This document shows positions 35,044-44,601 of a DNA stretch of 64,000 bases, piece after piece (position 1 is the first letter of the stretch; each line of letters opens with the position of its first letter). The notes below the pieces were generated by a model. The model worked only from the letters and a program-made list of their open reading frames with translations, ran no database searches and had not been told where the DNA came from. The stretch is taken from contig NZ_VUOK01000064.1 of the NCBI RefSeq assembly GCF_009806555.1, forward strand, positions 62,281 to 126,280. Reading direction: 5' to 3'. The DNA comes from Methylobacterium sp. 2A (GTDB lineage Bacteria > Pseudomonadota > Alphaproteobacteria > Rhizobiales > Beijerinckiaceae). The translations under genes and the position numbers were made by a program.

Positions 35044-37890
35044 CTACGCCACCGCGGCCTTGAGCGCCGCCGCCACGCGCTTCAGCCCGGCTTCGAGATC
35101 GCCCTTGATGTGGACCCGCAGCGCCCGCCGGCCACGCTCGGCCAGCACGGCGAAGTCGCCCCGCGCCTGCGCGGCCACCACGGTACTGAAACCGAGCTTC
35201 CGGCCGGGGATCGGCAGGTCCTCCGACGGATCCGCGGTGATCTGCAGGAACACGCCGGTATCCGGCCCGCCCTTGTAGGCCTGGCCCGTGGAGTGCAGGA
35301 AGCGCGGCCCGAATTCCAGGCAGGTCGCCACCTTCCGGGCGTCACGCACCGCGATCCGGGCCTCCTGCAGGATATCCGCCGTCCGCGCGTCGCGCGGCAC
35401 GTAGGCGAGGAGGGCGAGGTAATCGCCGTCCTTCAGGCGGGCGACCTGCGCCTTCAGCGCCGCGTCCAGCCCCTCCGAGGCCTGCTTCAGCCCCTCGGCG
35501 TTCTTCGGGTCGGCGTAGAGGGCGATGGTGTCATCCGAGAAGAGCGGCGTCTCCGAGGGTAGGGACCCGCTGGCCTCGGCCTCCGCGAACAGCTTCTTGG
35601 TCTCGACCTTGCTGGCCTCGACATCGGGCTGGTCGAACGGGTTGATGCCGATCACCGCGCCGGCGACCGCGGTCGCCATCTCCAGGCGGTAGAATTCCTG
35701 CGGCAGCTGCTCGACGGAATCGAGGGTGATGCGGGCGATCGGGTGACCGTCGCGCTCCAGGGCACGCAGGGCCTCGTCCTGCGCCACCTCGGCATGCCCG
35801 TCGAGGCGCAGGTAGAGGAAGAACCGGTCGTGCCCGTAGACCGCCGGGACGCCGACGGGCTCCCCGTCCACCGGCACGAGGCCCTTGCCCTGCTTGCCGG
35901 TCGATTCCGCGATCAATTGCTCGGCCCAGGCGCCGAAGCTCTCGATCGCCGGCGAGGCGATGACCGTCACCTTGTCGCGGCCGGCGAGCGCCGCGGCGCC
36001 GATGGCGGTGCCGAGCAGAACGCCGGGGTTCACCGCGGGCGGCACGACCGGGCCGCAGGAGCGGACCATGATGCGCGCCCGCTCCAACAGATCCTTCACG
36101 TCGAGGCCCATGGCGGCCGCCGGCACCAGACCGAAGGCGGAGAGCACCGAGTAGCGGCCGCCAATCTGCTTCACCCCGTAGAAGATCTTTTTGAAATAAT
36201 CCGCCTTGGCGGCGCGCTCCATGTCGGAGCCCGGGTCGGTCACCGCCACGAAGTGCTCGCCGGCCTTCTCGCCGAGCACGTCCTTCGCGCGGGCCAGGAA
36301 GTAATCGCGGAAGACGTTCGGCTCCAGCGTCGAGCCGGACTTCGACGCCACGATGAACAGCGTCCTGGCCAGATCGATGCTCTGCTCCAGCGCACGGACC
36401 TGATCGGGATGGGTCGAGTCGAGGATCTGCAGCTTCGGAAAACCCTCGCGCGGGCCGTAGGTCAGGCTCAGCACCTCCGGGCCGAGGCTCGACCCGCCCA
36501 TGCCGAGCACCACCGCGTCGGTGAAGCCCTGGCTCTTCACCCAGTCGGAGAAGGCGGCATAGTCGGCGGCCTTCTCAAGCTCCTCTTCGACGATGTGCAG
36601 CCAGCCGAGCCAGTTCGCCTCGTCGCGGCCGGACCAGACCGATGCATCGCCCGCCCAGAGGCGGCGGATCGCGCCGCTCGCCCGCCAGGACTCGACGGTC
36701 TTCTTGGCCTCGTTCGCCAGCGTCTCGTCCATGGCGAGGCTCTGGCCGTCCAGCCGGTGCCCCAGCAGAGCCGCGCGCTTGCCCGCGACGGCGCCGAGGA
36801 GGTTGTCGGCCGCGTCGATGAACAGCTGGACGCCCTCGCGCACCAATTGCTCGGCGATCTTCTCGATATCGATGCCGGTCCGGGCGAGCTTGGCCATTAC
36901 GGCCTCGGCGCCCGGCACATCCTCCTCGATCGTCGCCCGGACCACGCCGTGGTCGCGGAACGCGTCCATGGTGGCCGGCGGCATGGTGTTGACGGTGTTC
37001 GGGCCGATCAGCTCCTCGACATAGAGCACGTCGGAATAGGCCTTGTTCTTCACGCCCGTGGAGGCCCAGAGCAGCCGCTGCGCCTTGGCGCCCTTCTCGG
37101 CGAGCGCCGTCCACTTGGACTCGGCGAAGATGCGCTTGTAGCGCTGGTAGGCGAGCTTGGCGTTGGCGATCGCCACCTTGCCCTTGAGCTGCTCCAGGGC
37201 GATCTTCTCGTCAGGGTCGTTGGCCTCAGCGATCTTCTCGTCCAGAAGCTTGTCGACCAGCACGTCGATGCGGCTGATGAAGAAGCTCGCCACGCTCGCG
37301 ATCCGCGACACGTCGTGGCCGGCCTTCGCACGCGCATCGAGACCGTCGATGAAGGCGCGGGCCACCGCCTCGTAGGCCTCCTGCGAGAACAGCAGGGTGA
37401 CGTTGATCGAGATGCCCTCGCTGGTGAGCTGGCGGATCGCCGGGATGCCCTCGGGCGTCGCCGGCACCTTCACCATCAGGTTGTCGCGCGAGACCGCCTT
37501 GTGCAGGCGCCGCGCCTCGGCCAACGTCTCCTCGGTGTCGAGGGCGAGGTAGGGCGAGACCTCAAGGCTGACATAGCCGTCGGCCCCGTCGCTCGCCTCG
37601 TAGACCGGGCGCAGCACGTCGGCGGCCGCCTGGATGTCGGCGATGGCCAGCCCCTCGTAGAGGTCGATGACCCGGCTGTCGCCGGTCTCCTGCACCGCCT
37701 TGAGGCTCGCATCGTACTCGTCCGAGTGGCCGATCGCCTTCTCGAAGATCGACGGGTTGGAGGTCACGCCCCGAAGGCCGTCCCGCTCCACGAGCTGCTT
37801 CAGCTCACCCTTCTGGATGAAGCCGCGGGCCACGAAATCGAGCCAGACCGCTTGATCCTGTTCGTCGTGCAGGGCCTTGAGCGCGTTCAT
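35044..37890 (-). CDS. Bifunctional transaldolase / glucose-6-phosphate isomerase fusion
   Basis: 948 residues from ATG 37890 (MNALKALHDEQDQAVWLDFV). The N-terminal transaldolase (about 1-360) has GVTSNPSIFEKAIGHSDEY and the Schiff-base Lys in RDNLMVKVPATPEGIPAI. The C-terminal sugar isomerase (about 380-948) has VLGMGGSSLGPEVLSL and LFIVASKSGSTLEPN. The fusion links pentose-phosphate recycling to glycolysis/gluconeogenesis and is known from several alphaproteobacteria and actinobacteria. It stands between tkt and gnd in one directional cluster. Confidence 0.93.
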   Translation of the reverse strand: MNALKALHDEQDQAVWLDFVARGFIQKGELKQLVERDGLRGVTSNPSIFEKAIGHSDEYDASLKAVQETGDSRVIDLYEGLAIADIQAAADVLRPVYEASDGADGYVSLEVSPYLALDTEETLAEARRLHKAVSRDNLMVKVPATPEGIPAIRQLTSEGISINVTLLFSQEAYEAVARAFIDGLDARAKAGHDVSRIASVASFFISRIDVLVDKLLDEKIAEANDPDEKIALEQLKGKVAIANAKLAYQRYKRIFAESKWTALAEKGAKAQRLLWASTGVKNKAYSDVLYVEELIGPNTVNTMPPATMDAFRDHGVVRATIEEDVPGAEAVMAKLARTGIDIEKIAEQLVREGVQLFIDAADNLLGAVAGKRAALLGHRLDGQSLAMDETLANEAKKTVESWRASGAIRRLWAGDASVWSGRDEANWLGWLHIVEEELEKAADYAAFSDWVKSQGFTDAVVLGMGGSSLGPEVLSLTYGPREGFPKLQILDSTHPDQVRALEQSIDLARTLFIVASKSGSTLEPNVFRDYFLARAKDVLGEKAGEHFVAVTDPGSDMERAAKADYFKKIFYGVKQIGGRYSVLSAFGLVPAAAMGLDVKDLLERARIMVRSCGPVVPPAVNPGVLLGTAIGAAALAGRDKVTVIASPAIESFGAWAEQLIAESTGKQGKGLVPVDGEPVGVPAVYGHDRFFLYLRLDGHAEVAQDEALRALERDGHPIARITLDSVEQLPQEFYRLEMATAVAGAVIGINPFDQPDVEASKVETKKLFAEAEASGSLPSETPLFSDDTIALYADPKNAEGLKQASEGLDAALKAQVARLKDGDYLALLAYVPRDARTADILQEARIAVRDARKVATCLEFGPRFLHSTGQAYKGGPDTGVFLQITADPSEDLPIPGRKLGFSTVVAAQARGDFAVLAERGRRALRVHIKGDLEAGLKRVAAALKAAVA

Positions 37891-37928
37891 GTCGTTTCCT
37901 CGTCTCGCGTGCCGCACTGACCGGACCC

Positions 37929-38104
37929 TCTCCCTCCCCCTCTGCGGGGGAGGGTGGCCCCTGCGTCAGCAGGGGTCGGGAGAGGGGAACCCGGCTTCAG
38001 GAAAGGTCGCGGCTTTCACGCAGCACAGAGCGATATCCTGTACCGTCGCTCCCCTCTCCCGACCCCCTTCGGGGGCCACCCTCCCCCGCAAAGGGAGGAG
38101 GGAA
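37929..38104. repeat. Palindromic repeat, copy 2 (CCCTCCCCCTCTGCG family)
   Basis: Full copy of the repeat at 27929-28083, with arms starting CCCTCCCCCTCTGCGGGGGA and ending CGCAAAGGGAGGAGGG. It lies in the 232-base gap between tkt and tal-pgi and could lower read-through inside the cluster. Confidence 0.75.
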
Positions 38105-38122
38105 ACCGTCGCGCAGCGGTCA

Positions 38123-40198
38123 TCACCGCTTATGCTTGGCCACCTGAGCCTTCGCGGCCTCCAGTACCTTCTCCGGGGTAAAGCCGAACTTGGTCTGGAG
38201 ATCCTTGATCGGCGCCGAGGCACCGAACGTGTGCATGCCGATGATCGTGCCCTCGGAGCCTGCGTAGCGGTCCCAGCCGATCACGCTGCCCTGCTCGACC
38301 GCCACCCGCGCCTTGACGGAGGGCGGCAGCACCGAGTCGCGGTAGGCCTGATCCTGACGCTCGAACAACTCCCAGGACGGCATCGAGACCACGCGGGCCT
38401 TCACGCCGTCCGCCGTCAGCGCCTCGTAGGCGCCGACGCAGAGCTGGACCTCGGATCCGGCGCCCAGCAGGATCACGTCGGGCGTACCCTCGCAATCGGC
38501 CAGCACGTAGCCGCCCTTGGCGGTTCCCGCGGCCGCACCGTATTTCGCGCGGTCGAGGGTCGGCAGGGGCTGACGCGAGAGCGCCAGCACCGCCGGCTGG
38601 TTCTTCAACGAAAAGATCACCCGGTAGGCCTCGGCGACCTCGTTGGCGTCGGCCGGGCGCAGGGTGATGAGGCCCGGGATGCAGCGCAGCGACAGGAGCT
38701 GCTCCACCGGCTGGTGGGTCGGCCCGTCCTCGCCCACGCCGATCGAATCGTGCGTGAAGATGTGGAAGATCGGCAGTTCCATTAAGGCGGCGAGCCGGAT
38801 CGGCGGGCGCATGTAGTCGGCGAAGACCAGGAAGGTCGCGCCGTAGGCCCGCAGCCCCGAGAGGCCCAAGCCATTCACGATCGAACCCATGGCGTGCTCG
38901 CGGACGCCGAAATGCAGGTTGCGCCCGCCCGGCGAGAACGGGCCGAAGGAGCCTGCGCCCTCGAAGGTGAGGTTCGACTTGTTGGACGGCGCGAGATCCG
39001 CCGAGCCGCCGAGCAGGAACGGCACGTGCTGGGCAATGGCGTTCAGCACCTTGCCGGAGGATTCGCGGGTGGCGAGGCCCTTGGCGTCGGGCTCGAAGAC
39101 CGGGATGTCCTTGTCCCAGCCCTCCGGCAGGCGGCCCTCCAGGAAGGCGTTCAGGTCCTCGGCATGCGCGGGATCGGCCGCCTTCGCCTTGCCGAGCAGG
39201 CCCTGCCACGCATCGTAGAGGGCGGCACCGCGCTTGCCGATGCCGTCGCGAAAGTTCTCCTGCACGCCGTCGGGCACGAGGAACTGCGCGTCCTCCGGCC
39301 AGCCATAGGCGCGCTTGGCGCCCTTCACCTCGTCCGGCCCGAGGGCGTCCGAATGGGCCTTCGGCGTGCCCTGCTTGTTCGGCGCGCCGTAGCCGATCAC
39401 CGACTTGACGATGATCAGGGTCGGCCGGTCGTTCGTCGCCAGGAAGGTCTCGATCGAGCCCGCGAGCGCGTGGACGTCGTTGGCGTCGGCGACGCGCAGA
39501 ACCTGCCAGCCATAGGCCAGGAACCGGGTCGCCACTTCCTCGCCGAAGGCCAGTTCCGTGTGGCCCTCGATGGTGATGGTGTTGTCGTCGTAGATCCAGC
39601 AGAGGTTGCCGAGCCGCAGGTGGCCGGCGAGCGAGGCCGCCTCCGAGGCCACGCCCTCCATCAGGTCGCCGTCCGAGCAGACCGCGTAGACGTTGTAGTC
39701 GAACAGCGGCAGGTCCGGCCGGTTCAGGTGCCGGCCGAGGTAGCGGCTGCCCATCGCCATGCCGACCGAGTTGGCGACACCCTGGCCGAGCGGGCCGGTG
39801 GTGGTCTCGACGCCGGTGGTGAAGTGGTATTCCGGATGGCCCGGGGTGCGGCTGTCGAGCTGGCGGAATTTCTTGATATCGTCCAGCGTCACGGCTGGTG
39901 CGTTGCCGCCGTCGCTCTCGGCCACATTGGCGAGGTGCAGCAGCGCGTAGAGCAGCATCGAGGCGTGGCCGCAGGACAGCACGAACCGATCGCGATTCGG
40001 CCAGTGCGGATGCGCCGGGTCGTAGCGCAGGTAGCGGTTCCACAGGGTGTAGGCCACGGGCGCGAGGCCCATCGGCGCCCCGGCATGGCCGGAATTGGCC
40101 TTCTGCACCGCGTCGATCGCGAGCGTGCGGATCGTGTTGATGCTGAGCGAGTCGATCTCAGCGAGGGCCGCCTTGGCGGGAGTGTCAGCACCGCTCAT
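38123..40198 (-). CDS. tkt: Transketolase
   Basis: 691 residues; TPP enzyme moving two-carbon units between sugar phosphates. N-terminal TIRTLAIDAVQKANSGHAGA, cofactor loop CSDGDLMEGVASEAASLAGH with IYDDNTITIEGHTEL, pyrimidine domain DLAPSNKSNLTFEG, RNLHFGVREHAMGSIVNGLG and IFTHDSIGVGEDGPTHQPVE are all intact. The start overlaps the stop of the upstream GH15 gene by 4 bases (ATGA). Confidence 0.96.
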   Translation of the reverse strand: MSGADTPAKAALAEIDSLSINTIRTLAIDAVQKANSGHAGAPMGLAPVAYTLWNRYLRYDPAHPHWPNRDRFVLSCGHASMLLYALLHLANVAESDGGNAPAVTLDDIKKFRQLDSRTPGHPEYHFTTGVETTTGPLGQGVANSVGMAMGSRYLGRHLNRPDLPLFDYNVYAVCSDGDLMEGVASEAASLAGHLRLGNLCWIYDDNTITIEGHTELAFGEEVATRFLAYGWQVLRVADANDVHALAGSIETFLATNDRPTLIIVKSVIGYGAPNKQGTPKAHSDALGPDEVKGAKRAYGWPEDAQFLVPDGVQENFRDGIGKRGAALYDAWQGLLGKAKAADPAHAEDLNAFLEGRLPEGWDKDIPVFEPDAKGLATRESSGKVLNAIAQHVPFLLGGSADLAPSNKSNLTFEGAGSFGPFSPGGRNLHFGVREHAMGSIVNGLGLSGLRAYGATFLVFADYMRPPIRLAALMELPIFHIFTHDSIGVGEDGPTHQPVEQLLSLRCIPGLITLRPADANEVAEAYRVIFSLKNQPAVLALSRQPLPTLDRAKYGAAAGTAKGGYVLADCEGTPDVILLGAGSEVQLCVGAYEALTADGVKARVVSMPSWELFERQDQAYRDSVLPPSVKARVAVEQGSVIGWDRYAGSEGTIIGMHTFGASAPIKDLQTKFGFTPEKVLEAAKAQVAKHKR

Positions 40199-42084
40199 GG
40201 TTTTACGTCTTCCAGTTCGCCTTGCGCGTGCCGTTTGTCGGCCTCGCGCTGCCGCAGGACGGCGGGGGGAGCTCCGTTGCCCTTACCACCCTGCCGATCC
40301 GCCGGCCCCTCGCCGCGCGTATAGCTGAGGAGCGTGTTGACGAGCGCCACGTGGGTGAAGGCCTGCGGGAAGTTACCCACAAGGCGCTTGGCTTGCACGT
40401 CGTATTCCTCGCTGACGAGGCCGAGATCGGTGCAGATGCCGATCAGGCGCTCGATGATCGTCCGCGCCTCGTCCCGCCGGCCGAGGCCGATCAGGTTGTC
40501 GGCGTACCAGAACGTGCAGGGCAGGAACGCCCCCTCGTTGCCCTTGAGGCCGTCGGTGCTCTGCCCCTCGGTCTCGTAGCGGAGGATGAAGCCGTCCCGC
40601 ATCAGGCCCTTGCCGATCGCCTCGACGGTGCCGACGACGCGCGGATCGTCCTGCGGCAGGAAGCCGGTATGGGCCATCAGCAGCAGGCTCGCGTCGAGCG
40701 CCTTCGAGCCGTAGGACTGGACGAAGCTGTTGAGCCCGGGATCGAACCCCTTCTCGCAGACCTCGGCGTGGATCTGATCGCGCACCGCCCGCCAGCGCTT
40801 GGCGTGCTCCTCCGTCGCGCTGGATTGGTGCATCTCGTGCATGCGCAGGGCCCGGTCGAACGCCACCCAGGCCATCACCTTCGAGTGGGTGAAGTGGCGC
40901 GGTCCGCCGCGCACCTCCCAGATCCCCTCGTCGGGCCGATGCCACGCCGTTTCCAGATGGGACAGGATGGCGAATCCGACCCGACGCCCGTCCTCGCTCA
41001 CCGGCAGGCCGCGGGCATGGGCCTGATAGAGCGCGTCGAACAATTCGCCGTAGACGTCGAGCTGGAACTGGTTCGCCGCCGCGTTGCCGATCCGCACGGG
41101 CTTGGAGTTCTCGTAGCCGGGCAGCCAGTCGAGCTCGATCTCGGGCAGCAGCCGTTCGCCGCCGATCCCGTAAAGGATATGCGCCTGCTCGGGGTTGCCG
41201 GCCACGGCCCGCAGCAGCCAGCCGAGCCAGTTGCGCGCCTCGTCGATATAGCCCGCATCCATCAGGGCGATGAGCGTCAGCGTCGAATCGCGCAGCCAGC
41301 AGAACCGGTAATCCCAGTTGCGCTCGCCGCCGAGCCCCTCCGGCAGGGAGGCGGTCGGCGCCGCCACGATGCCGCCCGTGGGCTCGTAGATCAGCGCCTT
41401 GAGGGTCAGCAGGGAGCGCTGGAGCATCCGGTCCCAGGCCGTGCCGCCGGCGCAGCGACTCGACCAGTCGCGCCAGCCCTGATCGGCGATCTCGAGGGCC
41501 TTGCGTGGCTCGATCGGGGGCGGATCGTCCTCGTGGGAGGGGCCGTAGCTCAGCACGAACCGGTGCTTGTCCCCGGCCTGGACAGTGAATTCGGCGACCG
41601 TGGTCTGCGCGTCCGAGCCCTTGAGGTGAACATCCGTGCGCAGCACGACCTTGTGCGGACCCGAGACGGCGCGCAGGTCGCCGAGTTCCGAGCGCGACAC
41701 CCAGGGCACCGCCGAGCCGTAATCGAACCGGACCGCCATCTCCATCCGCATGGCGACGCGGCCGTGAATCCCATCGATCAGCCGCACGAGGTGCGATCCG
41801 TCGCCGACCGGCATGAAATCGGTGACCAGAACCTCGCCCTGTCGGGTGATGTGCCGCGTTTCGAGCACGAGGCTGCCCGGCCGGTAGGACCAGCGCGTCT
41901 CGACGTGCTCGGCCACTGGACAGATCTTCCAGAACCCGTGCGCCTCCGTCCCCAGCAGACTGGTGAACAGGGCGGCCGCGTCGAAGCGCGGCCAGCACAG
42001 CCAATCGACGCTGCCTTGCCGACTGATCAGCGCTGCGCTGCGGCAATCCCCGACAAGCGCGTAATCCTCAATGCGTGCAGCCAT
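40195..42084 (-). CDS. GH15-family glycoside hydrolase (glucoamylase/trehalase type)
   Basis: 629 residues from ATG 42084 (MAARIEDYALVGDCRSAALI). N-terminal beta domain SVDWLCWPRFDAAALFTSLL; (alpha/alpha)6 barrel with GERNWDYRFCWLRDSTLTLI, EGIWEVRGGPRHFTHSKVM (region of a catalytic Glu) and FLPCTFWYADNLIGLGRRDE. No signal peptide, so it acts on an internal alpha-glucan or trehalose. It is translationally coupled to tkt, which suggests that released glucose feeds the pentose-phosphate cluster. Confidence 0.9.
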   Translation of the reverse strand: MAARIEDYALVGDCRSAALISRQGSVDWLCWPRFDAAALFTSLLGTEAHGFWKICPVAEHVETRWSYRPGSLVLETRHITRQGEVLVTDFMPVGDGSHLVRLIDGIHGRVAMRMEMAVRFDYGSAVPWVSRSELGDLRAVSGPHKVVLRTDVHLKGSDAQTTVAEFTVQAGDKHRFVLSYGPSHEDDPPPIEPRKALEIADQGWRDWSSRCAGGTAWDRMLQRSLLTLKALIYEPTGGIVAAPTASLPEGLGGERNWDYRFCWLRDSTLTLIALMDAGYIDEARNWLGWLLRAVAGNPEQAHILYGIGGERLLPEIELDWLPGYENSKPVRIGNAAANQFQLDVYGELFDALYQAHARGLPVSEDGRRVGFAILSHLETAWHRPDEGIWEVRGGPRHFTHSKVMAWVAFDRALRMHEMHQSSATEEHAKRWRAVRDQIHAEVCEKGFDPGLNSFVQSYGSKALDASLLLMAHTGFLPQDDPRVVGTVEAIGKGLMRDGFILRYETEGQSTDGLKGNEGAFLPCTFWYADNLIGLGRRDEARTIIERLIGICTDLGLVSEEYDVQAKRLVGNFPQAFTHVALVNTLLSYTRGEGPADRQGGKGNGAPPAVLRQREADKRHAQGELEDVKP

Positions 42085-42530
42085 CCGGCCCCGGCTCCGG
42101 TCAGCGGCCGGAAGCCCAAGCCGTCCGCTGCGACGCACCTAGGACAAGCCCGCGGAAGGTCCAGAGGAGCGCCGCCCCGGTCGCCTGTCCCCGGGGAGGA
42201 GCGGGAGGAGGGGACGACGCGGTTTTCTTCCGGCCAACCCGCTCAGGCCGCAGCCCGATCGAGACAGCGCCACCGCCGGAGCTGCGCGGTTGCCGCCGCA
42301 GATCGAGCGGATGTCGCGATCCGGTCGTCCCATTCGATTTGCCGGGCCAGCCGCGACGGCATGCCGAACACGACCAGCATCCTTCGCGCTCGATCCAGCG
42401 CGTTTGAAGCATTCATAGATCAAGGATTTCGGCACTCACAATAAGCCCCGGCCACAACCCGAAATTGAAACGCGGATTTATCTTCTGCTTCCTGCAGGAC
42501 AACGCCATTTTCTCCATCACGATCCTGATC
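42085..42530. other. Divergent intergenic region, no gene seen
   Basis: About 450 bases between the reverse-strand GH15 gene and the amine oxidoreductase. Open frames here lack family features. The right third (42407-42490) is A/T-richer and should hold regulatory sites for one or both sides. Confidence 0.45.
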
Positions 42531-42546
42531 TGGCCCCCGATTTGCT
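42531..42546 (+). promoter_or_regulatory. Putative sigma-54 promoter of the amine oxidoreductase operon
   Basis: TGGCCCCCGATTTGCT matches the -24/-12 consensus TGGCACG-N4-TTGCW, with TGGC and TTGCT exact and correct spacing, preceded by the preferred C. Transcription would start near 42557, about 24 bases before GTG 42581. No enhancer-binding regulator is encoded nearby. Confidence 0.5.
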
Positions 42547-42580
42547 TTGCCGACGACATCCTTCACATCGGGTTCGGGAA

Positions 42581-44185
42581 GTGAACAGGGTGGCAGAGGC
42601 AACAGGATTCAGCCGTCGCAAGCTCATCGCCATGGTCGGCGCTGCGGCCGGGAGTGCGGTCGCCTATCAGGTCATGACCAACCTCGGCTTCGCCGCCGAA
42701 TCGCCCTATCGCGGGCCGATCAAGCTCGAGGGCGATCCCAAGGGCGCCTCGGTGCTGGTCCTCGGGGCGGGGCTCGCCGGCATGACCGCGGCGCTGGAGT
42801 TGCACCGGGCCGGCTACCGGGTCGAGATCCTCGAATACAACACCCGTGCCGGCGGCCGGAACTGGTCGCTGCGCGGCGGCGACACCTACACGGAACTGGG
42901 GGGCGCCACGCAGCGCTGCGCCTTCGACGAGGGCCTCTACCTCAATCCCGGCCCCTGGCGGATCCCCTACCACCACCACGGCGTGCTCGATTACTGTCGG
43001 CGGCTCGGGGTGCAGCTGGAGCCGTTCATCCAGCTCAATCACAACGCGTTCGTGCACAGCGCGACGGCCTTCGGGGGAGCGCCGCAGCGGATCCGCACGG
43101 TCAAGACCGATTTCGATGGCGCCACCGCCGAGCTGCTGGCCAAGGCCACCCGCAAAGGCGCGCTGGACGCGCAGGTCTCCCGGGAAGATCAGGAGATCCT
43201 GATCGAGGCGCTGCGGTCGCTCGGCGGCCTCGACAAGGACCTTGCCTACCGGGCCGGACCCGTATCCTCGGAATTCCGGGGCTACGCCCGCGACCCCGGC
43301 GGCGGGCTCTCGGCGCGTCCGGCGGACGGCGAGCCGATGGCGCTGCACGACATCCTGACCTCGCGGCTCTGGCGCGGGCTGCAGAATTTCCTGCTGTACG
43401 AGTTCCAGACCACGATGTTCCAACCGGTCGGCGGCATGGGCCGGATCGGCGAGGCCTTCGCCCGCGCCCTGCCGCCGAACACGATCCGGTACGGCGCCAA
43501 GGTCACGGAGATCGCCCAGGATGCCCACGGCGTCACCGCCACCTACCGGGAGCAGGGGCCGGGCGGCGCGGTGCGGCAGGTCCATGCCGATTGGTGCGTC
43601 TGCGCCCTGCCGCTGACGGTGCTGAGCCAGATCCCGACCCAGGTCGGCCCGAAGATGAAGGCCGCGATCGACGCGGTGCCCTATGCCTCTTCGGTCAAGA
43701 TCGGCCTGCAGTTCAAGCGGCGCTTCTGGGAAGAGGACGAGCACATCTTCGGCGGCATTTCCTACACCGACCTGCCGATCCGCCAGATCTCCTATCCCTC
43801 GTCCGGCTACAACGCCGGCGGCAAGGGCGTGCTGCTCGGCGCCTATACCTGGAACGGGCCGGTCTCCTACGAATTCACGGCGCTGAGCCCGGATGAGCGC
43901 GTGCGCCGGGCTGTTGCCTACGGCAGCCAGATCCACCCGCAATACCGCACCGAGTTCGAGACCGGCATCGCGGTGGCCTGGCACCGGGTGCCCTTCACCC
44001 TCGGCTGCGCCGGCGACTGGACCGACGAGGCCCGGGCCGAGCACTACGACAATCTCTGCGCGATCGACGGGCGGATCATGCTCGCCGGCGAGCACGCCTC
44101 GTACATCCCCGCCTGGCAGGAGGGGGCGATCCTCTCGGCGCTCGACGCGGTCACGCGGCTTCACAAGAGGGTTCTGGCGGCATGA
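42581..44185 (+). CDS. Tat-exported flavin amine oxidoreductase
   Basis: 534 residues from GTG 42581; GTG 42590 fits the GGGAA ribosome site about as well. A twin-arginine-like signal (GFSRRKLIAMVGAAAGSAVA, residues 9-28) is followed by the FAD fold VLVLGAGLAGMTAALELHRA and EYNTRAGGRNWS, a VGGMGRIGEAFARAL substrate-domain segment and the C-terminal FAD contact IMLAGEHASYIPAWQEGA. It belongs to the monoamine/L-amino-acid oxidase family. The next two genes, joined by ATGA overlaps, encode a cytochrome c and a secreted RidA. By analogy with NicA2-CycN of Pseudomonas nicotine breakdown, it may be a dehydrogenase passing electrons to the cytochrome. Substrate unknown. Confidence 0.88.
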   Translation: MNRVAEATGFSRRKLIAMVGAAAGSAVAYQVMTNLGFAAESPYRGPIKLEGDPKGASVLVLGAGLAGMTAALELHRAGYRVEILEYNTRAGGRNWSLRGGDTYTELGGATQRCAFDEGLYLNPGPWRIPYHHHGVLDYCRRLGVQLEPFIQLNHNAFVHSATAFGGAPQRIRTVKTDFDGATAELLAKATRKGALDAQVSREDQEILIEALRSLGGLDKDLAYRAGPVSSEFRGYARDPGGGLSARPADGEPMALHDILTSRLWRGLQNFLLYEFQTTMFQPVGGMGRIGEAFARALPPNTIRYGAKVTEIAQDAHGVTATYREQGPGGAVRQVHADWCVCALPLTVLSQIPTQVGPKMKAAIDAVPYASSVKIGLQFKRRFWEEDEHIFGGISYTDLPIRQISYPSSGYNAGGKGVLLGAYTWNGPVSYEFTALSPDERVRRAVAYGSQIHPQYRTEFETGIAVAWHRVPFTLGCAGDWTDEARAEHYDNLCAIDGRIMLAGEHASYIPAWQEGAILSALDAVTRLHKRVLAA

Positions 44186-44601
44186 TCCGGTCTTCGATCA
44201 CCCGAACCATCGCGCTGCTTCTCGCCACCGGAGCGGCCGCACAGGAACCGCCGCCCACGAAGGCCGTCGCATCGGCCGAACCCGCGATGAGCACGGGAAA
44301 CCGCTTCACCGAGGCCGGGGGCGAGGCGCTCTACGTCCAGATCTGCGCCGCCTGCCATCAGGCGGGCGGCAAGGGCGCGGTCGGCGCGGCCGCCTATCCC
44401 GCGCTCGCCGGCGACGCACGCCTCGCGAGCGCCAGCTATCCCGTCACGGTGATGCTCTACGGCCTGCGCGGGATGCCCGCGCTGGGGCGCATGATGAGCG
44501 ACGCACAGGTGGCGGAGGTGGTGAACTACGTCCGCACCCATTTCGACAATCACTACGGCGACGCGGTCGCCCCCGAGGATGTGAAGGCGGCACGGCCATG
44601 A
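44182..44601 (+). CDS. Small periplasmic c-type cytochrome
   Basis: 139 residues; ATG 44182 overlaps the stop of the amine oxidoreductase gene (ATGA). A short signal-like N-terminus (SITRTIALLLATGAAAQ), one haem site CAACH (55-59) and a class I cytochrome c fold with probable axial Met in LYGLRGMPALGRMM. It ends in VVNYVRTHFDNHYGD. It is the likely electron acceptor of the flavoenzyme, passing electrons on to a terminal oxidase. Confidence 0.88.
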   Translation: MIRSSITRTIALLLATGAAAQEPPPTKAVASAEPAMSTGNRFTEAGGEALYVQICAACHQAGGKGAVGAAAYPALAGDARLASASYPVTVMLYGLRGMPALGRMMSDAQVAEVVNYVRTHFDNHYGDAVAPEDVKAARP

